From Bacilli bacterium (GTDB lineage Bacteria; Bacillota_I; Bacilli_A; RF39; UBA660): a stretch of DNA of 6,414 nt. Positions 1 through 6,084 of this stretch are shown here, one piece after another. The notes beneath the pieces were generated by a model, which had not been told where the DNA came from, ran no database searches, and was given only the letters and a program-made list of their open reading frames with translations. The position numbers and the translations under genes were made by a program. Position 1 is the first letter of the stretch. The number at the start of each line of letters is the position of its first letter. The stretch is from assembly GCA_022793565.1 (NCBI GenBank), contig JAAWDC010000018.1:1-6414 (forward strand), written 5' to 3'.

Positions 1-351
1 TACTAAAAGAAAAATATAAACCAGAAATATTCTTCGACCAATTTTCTCAAGTTGCTCTCTACAATGATTAGTAGAGATTACATAAATATAACATGCAAAC
101 AAAGTAATCCAAGTTAAAAGATAAAAAATATACCCTTTCGAGAATATCAAATTTAAAACCGGAAAACTCATATAATCTTTCATAATATAATAACAAGGAA
201 TCCCAATAAGGGAACCAAACAAACTAGTCAATATGAGAAAACTATAAATTCTATTTTCATAGGTAGACAACCTTCTTTTACAGAAAAAAACAATCGTTAA
301 CAAAATAGAATAAAATAAACTACATAAAGTAAAAGTAATTCCTACATTCAT
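1..351 (-). CDS. Partial multi-spanning membrane protein (5' end only)
   Basis: An open frame of 117 codons starts at ATG 351 and runs off the left edge without a stop. The start is supported by an AGAGGTG Shine-Dalgarno at 357-363, five bases upstream. The protein begins MNVGITFTLCSLFYSILL. It has hydrophobic segments at about residues 5-24, 35-56 and 66-93, and a fourth begins near 108. Short basic loops lie between them (KRRLSTYENR; HCREQLEKIGRR). There is no cleavable signal peptide; segment 1 looks like a membrane anchor. The layout resembles the sensor region of membrane histidine kinases or other multi-TM signalling proteins of Firmicutes, but no catalytic domain is visible, so this is only a guess. 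The upstream terminator at 397-430 isolates it from the acyl-CoA ligase. Overlapping TATGAT boxes at 377-382 and 382-387 could be its -10, although no good -35 is seen. Confidence 0.8.
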   Translation of the reverse strand, partial: MNVGITFTLCSLFYSILLTIVFFCKRRLSTYENRIYSFLILTSLFGSLIGIPCYYIMKDYMSFPVLNLIFSKGYIFYLLTWITLFACYIYVISTNHCREQLEKIGRRIFLVYIFLLV

Positions 352-396
352 AAATACACCTCTATCATATAGGTTTATCATATCATAAATTTCAAT

Positions 397-430
397 AAAA
401 AAATACCAGAATCTAATATCCTAGTATTTT
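397..430 (-). terminator. Intrinsic terminator after the acyl-CoA ligase gene
   Basis: On the minus strand the arms 430-421 (AAAATACTAG) and 409-400 (CTGGTATTTT) form a 10-bp stem with one G-U pair around an 11-base loop (410-420). A run of seven T follows (403-397), overlapping the end of the stem. It lies 18 bases past the TAG stop of the ligase gene and before the start of the membrane protein gene, as expected for a factor-independent terminator. The stem is AT-rich, so efficiency may be moderate. Confidence 0.75.
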
Positions 431-447
431 ATCTCCTATTAAAAAAT

Positions 448-2349
448 CTATATACGCTTTTTGAAATACTGCTTAACCTTTGTATAAATAGTATCTTGTT
501 TGACAGGCTCTAAATCACCTTTCAAAACAAGATTAGTTCCTAACGTCGACAACTTTTCAAAATCTACTTTTTCCATCAAAGTATATGGCAACTCAGGTAG
601 TATTTTATAGTATTGTGGAATCTCTCGTGGTGGAATATTTTCATCACAAAGCTTTCGAAGCTCCATCTCTATTTGACTCATATCAACTCGTTCATCATTC
701 AACACTACAAAAGCCATAGGAACTTTTCCTGTTTGCTCCATAGAATTAGAAACACCAACTACAGCACAATTTTTAACCTGAGGATGCATTGAAATGGCAT
801 TCTCAATTGGTACTAATGGAACTGTATGACCATCTGGTAACATAATAGCTCTTTTGATTCGATCTAGGTAAGTAACAATTCCGTCAAAATCTGCTTGAAC
901 TAAATCACCGGTTTTTCCCCATCTAATATTACCTTCCATTTCAAAAAAACGCTCATCTTCATCTTCTCTATTAAGATATCCTAGCATTTGAGTAGGCCCT
1001 GTCGCATATAACTCACCCATTTGACCATAAGGAACCTCTTCTTTTGTATTAGGGTCGACAATCTTAATATTATTCTGTACTAATGGAATTCCTACTGATC
1101 CAATCAAATTAGTTTCATCGGAAACAGTTGTAGTAATTCCACCTCCAAATTCTGACATACCTAATCCCTTTTTGATAGCAGGGGCACCATGACTCTTCGC
1201 CTCTTTATTTACCTCTAATTCTCGAGAACTAGGGATTTTATCCCCTCCACATATATTATCCTTCATATAGGAAAGATTCTCGTTCTTTTTTCCACGTAAC
1301 TTCTGATACAACATCTCATAAGTTCTAGGAACTTCCATCGTAATAGTTGGTTTGTATTTTTTCAATAGCTTATAAAAATCTTGTGGTCTTCTAGTAGGAA
1401 CTAGACAAATAGAAACACCAGAACATAATGCATTATGCATACCACAACTAGATCCATACGCTGAGAAAAATGGAACATCCCCTAAAAAACGATCTTCTCT
1501 ATTCTTAGAAATTCCAGAATATTTAAATTGCATATTTTGTCCATTATAAGTCTCATTTGGAAGAATAGCTCCTTTTGGTATAGAAGTAGTTCCTCCCGTA
1601 TATACAATAATAGCTGGATATTTCTCTCGATATTCAAAAGTAGGAACTTCTGAAATCCCCTCACCCCTCTTAAGAAAAGTATCCCAACTTTTATACTTTT
1701 CACTATCTTTAACGGTTGGATGAAAGAATTGATATATCCGTTTTTTGATTCCTGCAGAAAAACTATTTACTGCCGAAACACAAATAACTTCATCCAAAGA
1801 ACAATCCTCATCGTAAATCATACGATCTATATTATTCTTACATAAGTCTACCATAATCATCTTTGACGATTGCGCCTCATTTACATATTGCTTAATTCGT
1901 TTAGCATTCGTTCTAGGCTCAATCATATTAGCAACTGCCCCAATTTTGTTTAATGCATACATAGTATACACTGTTTCTGGAATATTAGGCATACATAAAC
2001 TAACTCTATCCCCAGCTTTCACACCACTTGCTATCAAAGATTTTGCTACTCGATCAATATTTTCAAATAATTCTCGAAACGTAACTTGAACATCTTGATA
2101 TATTAAAGCAATTCCATCTAAATTATCTTGATTACATTCATAAATCCTTTGATAAATTGTTTGAGTAGGAACCGTATCCAAAATAGCCTCTTCACTTTGA
2201 AATTTTAAGAACGGTTTATCAAGACTACAATATCCTGTCATTGGACCTTGAATTTCTCCCAAAGACAATTTTCTTAAATACAAATCTCTTTTCTTCTGTT
2301 CATAAACATTTAAATTAGCTATTTTTCTCCTATAATGTTCTAATACCAT
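448..2349 (-). CDS. AMP-forming acyl-CoA ligase (ANL superfamily), substrate unknown
   Basis: The protein is predicted to activate a carboxylic acid with ATP to an acyl-adenylate and then transfer it to CoA, in the cytoplasm. Numbering from the chosen start (633 residues), the ANL core motifs are all present: the P-loop YTGGTTSIPKG (250-260), GLGMSE (395-400), TGDL with Asp482, the hinge DRIKR (Arg497, Lys499), and the C-terminal catalytic lysine in MEKVD (Lys594). The N-terminal stretch GPMTGYCSLDKPFLKF matches the 'TGYPSIDKPWLKYY' block that I recall from clostridial ligases of this class. The P-loop has Ser where Gly is usual (TTS for TTG). ATG 2349 is chosen because a G-rich Shine-Dalgarno (2357-2363) lies at good spacing. 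An in-frame ATG at 2370 would add seven residues but has no usable RBS. The gene has its own promoter (2400-2428) and terminator (397-430), so it is probably monocistronic. Fatty acids are the default guess for substrate, but aryl or other acids cannot be excluded. Confidence 0.92.
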   Translation of the reverse strand: MVLEHYRRKIANLNVYEQKKRDLYLRKLSLGEIQGPMTGYCSLDKPFLKFQSEEAILDTVPTQTIYQRIYECNQDNLDGIALIYQDVQVTFRELFENIDRVAKSLIASGVKAGDRVSLCMPNIPETVYTMYALNKIGAVANMIEPRTNAKRIKQYVNEAQSSKMIMVDLCKNNIDRMIYDEDCSLDEVICVSAVNSFSAGIKKRIYQFFHPTVKDSEKYKSWDTFLKRGEGISEVPTFEYREKYPAIIVYTGGTTSIPKGAILPNETYNGQNMQFKYSGISKNREDRFLGDVPFFSAYGSSCGMHNALCSGVSICLVPTRRPQDFYKLLKKYKPTITMEVPRTYEMLYQKLRGKKNENLSYMKDNICGGDKIPSSRELEVNKEAKSHGAPAIKKGLGMSEFGGGITTTVSDETNLIGSVGIPLVQNNIKIVDPNTKEEVPYGQMGELYATGPTQMLGYLNREDEDERFFEMEGNIRWGKTGDLVQADFDGIVTYLDRIKRAIMLPDGHTVPLVPIENAISMHPQVKNCAVVGVSNSMEQTGKVPMAFVVLNDERVDMSQIEMELRKLCDENIPPREIPQYYKILPELPYTLMEKVDFEKLSTLGTNLVLKGDLEPVKQDTIYTKVKQYFKKRI

Positions 2350-2356
2350 TAGCAAA

Positions 2357-2363
2357 TTCCCCC
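2357..2363 (-). promoter_or_regulatory. G-rich Shine-Dalgarno that sets the ligase start at 2349
   Basis: The minus strand reads GGGGGAA here. The G run ends nine bases before ATG 2349, and the site lies downstream of the alternative ATG at 2370. It can therefore serve only the shorter start. It departs from the AGAGGTG form used by three other genes in the window. Confidence 0.55.
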
Positions 2364-2399
2364 AATTCATTAATTTGTTATGTATCTCTACATCGGCTT

Positions 2400-2428
2400 A
2401 TTATAGCACATATGAACAGATTTGTAAA
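2400..2428 (-). promoter_or_regulatory. Sigma-A-type promoter of the acyl-CoA ligase gene
   Basis: On the minus strand there is a -35 TTTACA (2428-2423), a 17-base spacer and a perfect -10 TATAAT (2405-2400). A TG dinucleotide one base upstream gives the extended form TGTGCTATAAT. Transcription would start near 2393, giving a leader of about 40 bases. This separates the ligase gene from the RelA/SpoT gene ending at 2459, although no terminator is seen between them. Confidence 0.85.
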
Positions 2429-2458
2429 CAAAATAGAAATTTTTATAGTCTCTCATAA

Positions 2459-3991
2459 TTATTTGGGTAAAAACTGTTTGATCATCTGCTTTGCATGTGT
2501 CGTTTTTGCTTGATTTAACCATTCTAACTTTGGACCATTAGCATACGGATCGGTAACAATTTGAACTCGATCTTTTTTTTGTAAAACATAATTTACTGGA
2601 ACCATTTGATCATTCACAACTGCACTCACCATAGTATTCCCCAATTCTTTTCCCATTTGATAGGCAAAGTCAATCGCTGTAGATCCCTTAGGAAGTCCGA
2701 TAATTTCTCCCGTAGATGCATAAACATATATCATCTCTGAAAGCAATTCATTTTTGACATGATTAACAAAATCATAATTATCTACAAATTCACGATCTAT
2801 TTCTAATAGAGATTGGTAAAAAGGACACCTCTTTTTAAACTCTTCTTGCATTTTCTCTCTCGCATTTCCCTGATGAATATTCCAATAGGTAGCTAGACCA
2901 AAGGATGCTACTTGATCCATCTGAAAAGTACGAATTTGCATCTGAACAAGACGATTACTAGGTCCAAAAACAGTTGTATGGAGTGATTGATACATATTAG
3001 TCTTAGGACTCGCAATATAATCCTTCATCCGTCCATGAAATGGTTTATAAGCCTGATGAATCGGTCTTAATAATAAGTAACATTCATCTACTTCATCCAC
3101 CATAATCTTAAAAGAGAGTAAATCATGAATTTTTAATAACTTTTGATCTAGTTCTTTATCCAAAGTTAAGAAACTTCTTCCACTACCCAGCTCTTTTCTA
3201 CTTTGAACTAATCGATGATAAATCCCATATATATTCTTCATTCGAACTTTTACTTCACTAGAAACACCATGGTCATTCAAAATACAATCGATCTTATCAA
3301 GCATTTCCTCAATACAGGATTCACTATTTTCCTTAATTTTCTCCATTTTCTCACAAAGCATTTGATACACTTCTGATTCTAAATAATAAAAAGAAAGATC
3401 TTCTAACTCATTTTTAATTCGGTAAACTCCAAGCATATAAGCAATTGGTGCGTAAACTTCCATAGTCTCACATGAATTCTCTCTCTGCTTTTCTAATGTT
3501 TTATACTGAAGCGTTCTCATATTATGAAGACGATCTGCAAGTTTAATTAAAATAATACGTATATCTGTTGCCATACTAATCAAAATCTTTCTTGTATTAG
3601 CCATTCTCTCTTCAGTTTTAGAAGAAAAATTTAATTTACTAATTCGAGTAACTCCATCAACAAGACAAGCAACATCATGTCCAAACATTGCCTCAATTTC
3701 TTCTTTTGTAATCTCTGTATCTTCAATCGTATCATGCAATAAACCTGCACAAATAGTATCACAATCTGCTCCAACAAGCTCTGCTAAAATATAAGAAACC
3801 GAAATAGGATGTACAATGTATGGTTCACCACTTTGTCGAAAAGCCCCTGCATGTAATTGATCCGCTAAATGATAGGCCCTGATAATCTTAGATATTTCAT
3901 CTTGTGTATAATGCTGAGAAATCAACACTAAAAATTCATCAAATGATACACTTTCTTTTTCAGACATGCTTGTATTAACAATCCGATCCAT
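2459..3991 (-). CDS. relA: Short RelA/SpoT homologue, predicted (p)ppGpp hydrolase with degenerate synthetase
   Basis: This 510-residue protein has an HD hydrolase domain (about 30-200), a RelA/SpoT synthetase domain (about 240-375) and a TGS domain (about 418-482). Family members are usually near 730 residues and continue into helical, zinc-finger/RIS and ACT domains. This one stops soon after TGS, in GPKLEWLNQAKTTHAKQ. The hydrolase site is complete: Arg52, His61, HD 86-87, ED 90-91, Asp153 and Asn157 (LADRLHN). The synthetase domain is damaged. EVQIRT has become QMQIRT, losing the catalytic Glu at Gln350. GRPKHIYSIYKK has become VRMKNIYGIYHR (249-260). The MHxxAExGxAAHW motif has become MDxxASxGxATYW. 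About 17 extra residues sit between 262 and 289. Asp290 and the YQSLHTT loop remain. The TGS histidine that contacts the tRNA CCA end is replaced (Gly447). Hydrolysis without synthesis is the inference. ATG 3991 has an AGAGGTG RBS at 3996-4002. Expression appears to depend on read-through of the terminator at 4009-4048. Confidence 0.93.
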   Translation of the reverse strand: MDRIVNTSMSEKESVSFDEFLVLISQHYTQDEISKIIRAYHLADQLHAGAFRQSGEPYIVHPISVSYILAELVGADCDTICAGLLHDTIEDTEITKEEIEAMFGHDVACLVDGVTRISKLNFSSKTEERMANTRKILISMATDIRIILIKLADRLHNMRTLQYKTLEKQRENSCETMEVYAPIAYMLGVYRIKNELEDLSFYYLESEVYQMLCEKMEKIKENSESCIEEMLDKIDCILNDHGVSSEVKVRMKNIYGIYHRLVQSRKELGSGRSFLTLDKELDQKLLKIHDLLSFKIMVDEVDECYLLLRPIHQAYKPFHGRMKDYIASPKTNMYQSLHTTVFGPSNRLVQMQIRTFQMDQVASFGLATYWNIHQGNAREKMQEEFKKRCPFYQSLLEIDREFVDNYDFVNHVKNELLSEMIYVYASTGEIIGLPKGSTAIDFAYQMGKELGNTMVSAVVNDQMVPVNYVLQKKDRVQIVTDPYANGPKLEWLNQAKTTHAKQMIKQFLPK

Positions 3992-4008
3992 AAAACACCT
4001 CTTTCTTC

Positions 4009-4048
4009 AAACAAAAACACACAGAGAGTTTATCTACTCTGTATGTTT
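4009..4048 (-). terminator. Intrinsic terminator / candidate attenuator before the RelA/SpoT gene
   Basis: Minus-strand bases 4048-4037 (AAACATACAGAG) pair with 4026-4015 (CTCTGTGTGTTT) in a 12-bp stem with one G-U pair. The loop is 10 bases (4036-4027) and the tail is TTTTTGTTT (4017-4009). It lies between the 27-codon ORF and the RBS of the RelA/SpoT gene, and only about seven bases separate its tail from that RBS. The ORF stop codon TAA (4032-4030) is inside the loop, so a terminating ribosome would cover both arms and block the hairpin. No terminator is visible directly after obg, so transcripts from the obg promoter should meet this one too. Confidence 0.8.
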
Positions 4049-4113
4049 ATAAAATAGATGGCACTAGAAAGTCCCAAACAACAATTGAAGAATCCAACAA
4101 TAGTTTCTTTCAT
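4030..4113 (-). CDS. 27-residue hydrophobic leader peptide or small membrane peptide
   Basis: ATG 4113 to TAA 4030 encodes a 27-residue peptide beginning MKETIVGFFNCCLG and ending in INIQSR. Residues 4-24 are nearly all hydrophobic or small, enough for one membrane span, with charges only at the ends (Lys2, Glu3, Arg27). Support for translation is unusual for so short a frame: a near-consensus promoter lies 32 bases upstream and a strong Shine-Dalgarno is at 4118-4126 with good spacing. The stop codon sits in the terminator loop at 4027-4036. The FFNCC cluster (Phe-Phe, Cys-Cys) could sense charged tRNA, but it is not a long run of one residue as in classic amino-acid attenuators. Alternatives are a small membrane protein or a type I toxin-like peptide. 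I do not recognise a family. Confidence 0.6.
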   Translation of the reverse strand: MKETIVGFFNCCLGLSSAIYFINIQSR

Positions 4114-4117
4114 AGAT

Positions 4118-4126
4118 ACCACCTCT
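4118..4126 (-). promoter_or_regulatory. Strong Shine-Dalgarno of the 27-codon ORF
   Basis: The minus strand reads AGAGGTGGT, with its core about six bases before ATG 4113. It is the same AGAGGTG core used by the RelA/SpoT gene (3996-4002) and the membrane protein gene (357-363). It is a main reason to accept so short an ORF as translated. Confidence 0.7.
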
Positions 4127-4144
4127 TTTTATGTATTGAAATTG

Positions 4145-4173
4145 ATAATACCATTCAAAATTTCAAATGTCAA
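4145..4173 (-). promoter_or_regulatory. Near-consensus promoter of the leader ORF and RelA/SpoT gene
   Basis: On the minus strand there is a perfect -35 TTGACA (4173-4168), a 17-base spacer and a -10 TATTAT (4150-4145) with a TG extension (TGGTATTAT). It begins 17 bases after the obg stop codon. The predicted start is near 4138, giving about 24 bases of leader before the 27-codon ORF and about 146 bases before the RelA/SpoT start codon. Confidence 0.85.
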
Positions 4174-4190
4174 GAACATCTTTTTCTGAT

Positions 4191-5465
4191 TTATCTTCGA
4201 TATTCAAAATTAAAATCTAATAAATGTACAATATCTCCTTCTTGTGCACCCATTTCCTCTAATTTTTCATCAATTCCCATCTTACGAAGTCTCTTTGTAA
4301 AGCGAAGCATCCCTTCTTCTGTTTGAAAATTCGTCATCCTAAAAAGTTTTTCAATTTCTTCTCCCTGAACTCTAAAATCCCCATTATCTTCTCGAAGAAT
4401 AATATATGGTTCTTCTTTTTTAAATTTATATAAGACGTGTCCTTCAAACTGATCTTCCTCATAAAGGGTAGTTTCTTCCGTCTGATCCAACAAATCTGCC
4501 AAAGCAGTCAAAACAGAGTCTAATCCTTCCTGATTCATCGCACTAATTGGATAAATTGGACTCTTGACCTTCTTTTGAAACTCTACAAGATGATTAGAGG
4601 CACTTTCTAGATCCATTTTATTCGCAATAATAATTTGTGGCTTTTCTATTAATTTTTCGCTAAATGATTTTAACTCATTTTGAATAACCTGATAATCTTC
4701 ATACGGATCCCTTCCTTCAAAGCCAGACATATCAATAACATGGGCAATTACCTTTGTTCTTTCTATATGACGAAGAAAACGATCCCCAAGTCCTTCTCCC
4801 TGACTTGCACCTTCAATCAATCCTGGCAAATCAGCCATTACAAAACTTCTTCCATCACTAGATCTACAAACCCCTAAGTTAGGAGTTAAAGTCGTAAAAT
4901 GATAAGCTGCAATCTTAGGCTTTGATTTAGAAACTTGAGAGATAAGTGTACTCTTCCCAACACTAGGAAGCCCAACCAACCCAACATCTGCAAGTAATTT
5001 TAACTCTACCTTCAAAAATTTCACTTCACCAGGCTCTCCTTTTTCAGAAAAATTAGGAGCTGGATTGCTTTGTGTTTTAAATGCCGTATTCCCACGACCA
5101 CCACGACCTCCATAAGCAACAATGACTGTATCTTCCTTCCCCTTTAAGTCAGCAACAATAAGTCCACTATCTGTATCTGTGACCACAGTTCCCTGAGGTA
5201 CACGAATCACAATATCTTCACTATTTTTGCCATGACAATTCTTTCCTTGTCCATTTTCACCTTTTTTTCCTTTAATAATTCGATTATAACGAAGATCTAG
5301 TAAGGTATGAAGACCAGTATCCACTGTAAAAACTATGTTACTTCCACGTCCCCCATTTCCACCAAATGGACCACCCATTGGAATGTACTTTTCCCGTCGA
5401 AAAGCAAGACATCCATCGCCACCATTTCCAGCATGTACTTCAATCGTAACCTCATCAATAAACAT
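4191..5465 (-). CDS. obg: Obg/CgtA GTPase, ribosome assembly
   Basis: Obg is an essential cytoplasmic GTPase that acts in late 50S subunit assembly and links ribosome production to growth and the stringent response. At 424 residues this is a full-length Firmicutes form. The glycine-rich Obg fold spans about 1-157 (HAGNGGDGCLAFRREKYIPMGGP, with further Gly runs at 118-125). The G domain has G1 GLPSVGKST (165-173), switch I FTT (190-192), G3 DLPG (212-215), G4 NKMD (282-285) and G5 SAM (308-310). The C-terminal OCT domain spans about 340-420. ATG 5465 is supported by AGAGGGA at 5471-5477, five bases upstream. Obg of Bacillus subtilis has been crystallised with ppGpp, which makes the RelA/SpoT neighbour meaningful. 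The usual neighbours rplU and rpmA are not seen here. The window's own evidence for its transcription is the extended -10 at 5510-5518, with possible read-through from the 6085-6113 promoter. Confidence 0.98.
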   Translation of the reverse strand: MFIDEVTIEVHAGNGGDGCLAFRREKYIPMGGPFGGNGGRGSNIVFTVDTGLHTLLDLRYNRIIKGKKGENGQGKNCHGKNSEDIVIRVPQGTVVTDTDSGLIVADLKGKEDTVIVAYGGRGGRGNTAFKTQSNPAPNFSEKGEPGEVKFLKVELKLLADVGLVGLPSVGKSTLISQVSKSKPKIAAYHFTTLTPNLGVCRSSDGRSFVMADLPGLIEGASQGEGLGDRFLRHIERTKVIAHVIDMSGFEGRDPYEDYQVIQNELKSFSEKLIEKPQIIIANKMDLESASNHLVEFQKKVKSPIYPISAMNQEGLDSVLTALADLLDQTEETTLYEEDQFEGHVLYKFKKEEPYIILREDNGDFRVQGEEIEKLFRMTNFQTEEGMLRFTKRLRKMGIDEKLEEMGAQEGDIVHLLDFNFEYRR

Positions 5466-5509
5466 AACAATCCCTCTTTTCTTAAGTATCAGTTTTAAAA
5501 TCTATATTT

Positions 5510-5518
5510 AGTATACCA
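5510..5518 (-). promoter_or_regulatory. Extended -10 promoter of obg
   Basis: The minus strand reads TGGTATACT: a -10 TATACT (5515-5510) with the TG extension. The -35 position holds only a T-rich stretch with no good match, as is common for extended -10 promoters. The predicted start is near 5503, leaving a leader of about 38 bases that includes the AGAGGGA RBS. Confidence 0.55.
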
Positions 5519-5566
5519 TAATCACTCAAAAAAATTTAAAACAAAAACAAAGAGAAGTTTTAGGAC

Positions 5567-6046
5567 TCATTTTTCCTCACACGAATTAGTTCCAAAACGT
5601 CTCTCAATTACTTTAGCTTTTCCACTGCTTACTTTTACTAAATCAACAGTACGTTGCTGTTCTGTAATTCTCCCAATCAAAATCATTCCATTGAAAGAAA
5701 AAGAAACCAATTGATCAGTCACAGCACCTAATAAATATAATTGTTGTATTTCGTAAGGATCTGTTGACCAATCAACCTTATCAATAGTTCGTCCCAACAT
5801 CATAAGAGAAACCGGAGTTTTGAAACTAAGAGTTGGCACCTGATCCAATAATTCTCCAATTTCTTGTTTATGTTCTTCTAATTTATCATGATGAAATAAA
5901 AGTGTATCAACCCCATTAGGAAGCGGAATTAATAATCGAATACCATCTGGAACATTCTCAATAGGAAATCCATTTTTCTTCCATTCATTAAAAGAAATAA
6001 TACAATCTTTAAATATTTTATTTACATTTTCTTTAGTCAATTTCAT
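5567..6046 (-). CDS. Uncharacterised 159-residue soluble protein
   Basis: I do not recognise a family. The frame is convincing: ATG 6046 has a GAGGAA Shine-Dalgarno at 6053-6058 six bases upstream, and a near-consensus promoter at 6085-6113. The protein has no signal peptide or membrane span. The N-terminal third has an amphipathic helix (NVNKIFKDCIISFNEWKKNG), followed by a likely strand (GIRLLIPLPNGVDTLLF) and a charged helix (DKLEEHKQEIGELLDQ). A second alpha/beta half (about 72-150) contains LMMLGRTIDKVDWSTDP and ends with strands around SFSFNGMILIGRI and a basic tail. No catalytic motif, metal site or nucleotide-binding loop stands out. It ends with TGA at 5567. It lies between the Nudix gene and obg on the same strand; about 100 bases with a separate promoter divide it from obg. 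A binding or regulatory role is possible but unsupported. Confidence 0.85.
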   Translation of the reverse strand: MKLTKENVNKIFKDCIISFNEWKKNGFPIENVPDGIRLLIPLPNGVDTLLFHHDKLEEHKQEIGELLDQVPTLSFKTPVSLMMLGRTIDKVDWSTDPYEIQQLYLLGAVTDQLVSFSFNGMILIGRITEQQRTVDLVKVSSGKAKVIERRFGTNSCEEK

Positions 6047-6084
6047 AATTTATTCCTCGTTCTACAACTTTTCAAAACAGCATT

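Noticed and set aside
352..447. Clear promoter for the left-edge membrane protein gene
   Set aside because: TTGAAA (390-395) with TATATG (366-371) would put the start of transcription inside the Shine-Dalgarno; the two TATGAT boxes lack a -35. Nothing strong enough to annotate.
1482..1703. 73-codon minus-strand frame inside the acyl-CoA ligase gene
   Set aside because: It overlaps the ligase in another frame, has low-complexity Leu/Ile-rich content and no RBS; it is a shadow.
2429..2458. Terminator after the RelA/SpoT gene
   Set aside because: No stable hairpin with a T run was found between the stop codon and the ligase promoter.
4030..4060. Plus-strand promoter for an antisense RNA to the 27-codon ORF (type I toxin-antitoxin)
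   Set aside because: A TATAAA box at 4048-4053 exists, but no acceptable -35 lies at 16-18 bases, so an antisense partner is not supported.
4013..4150. Riboswitch or T-box upstream of the RelA/SpoT gene
   Set aside because: The leader is too short and is mostly occupied by the 27-codon ORF; no T-box sequence or known riboswitch core is visible.
4680..4877. 65-codon plus-strand frame inside obg
   Set aside because: It is antisense to the well-conserved G domain of Obg, with no promoter or RBS and no recognisable protein.
5307..5498. 63-codon plus-strand frame over the 5' end of obg
   Set aside because: It is antisense to the glycine-rich Obg domain and overlaps the obg RBS; composition looks like reverse-strand Gly codons.
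5528..5562. Possible terminator after the 159-residue protein gene
   Set aside because: Arms 5557-5562 and 5537-5542 pair over only six bases with a single G-C and a 14-base loop, followed by AA and seven T. The U-tract is good but the stem is too weak to call.
5567..5569. Mollicute code 4, with TGA read as Trp
   Set aside because: The TGA at 5567 makes a natural end of the 159-residue protein; reading through would run over the obg promoter region, and all Trp codons in the genes are TGG.
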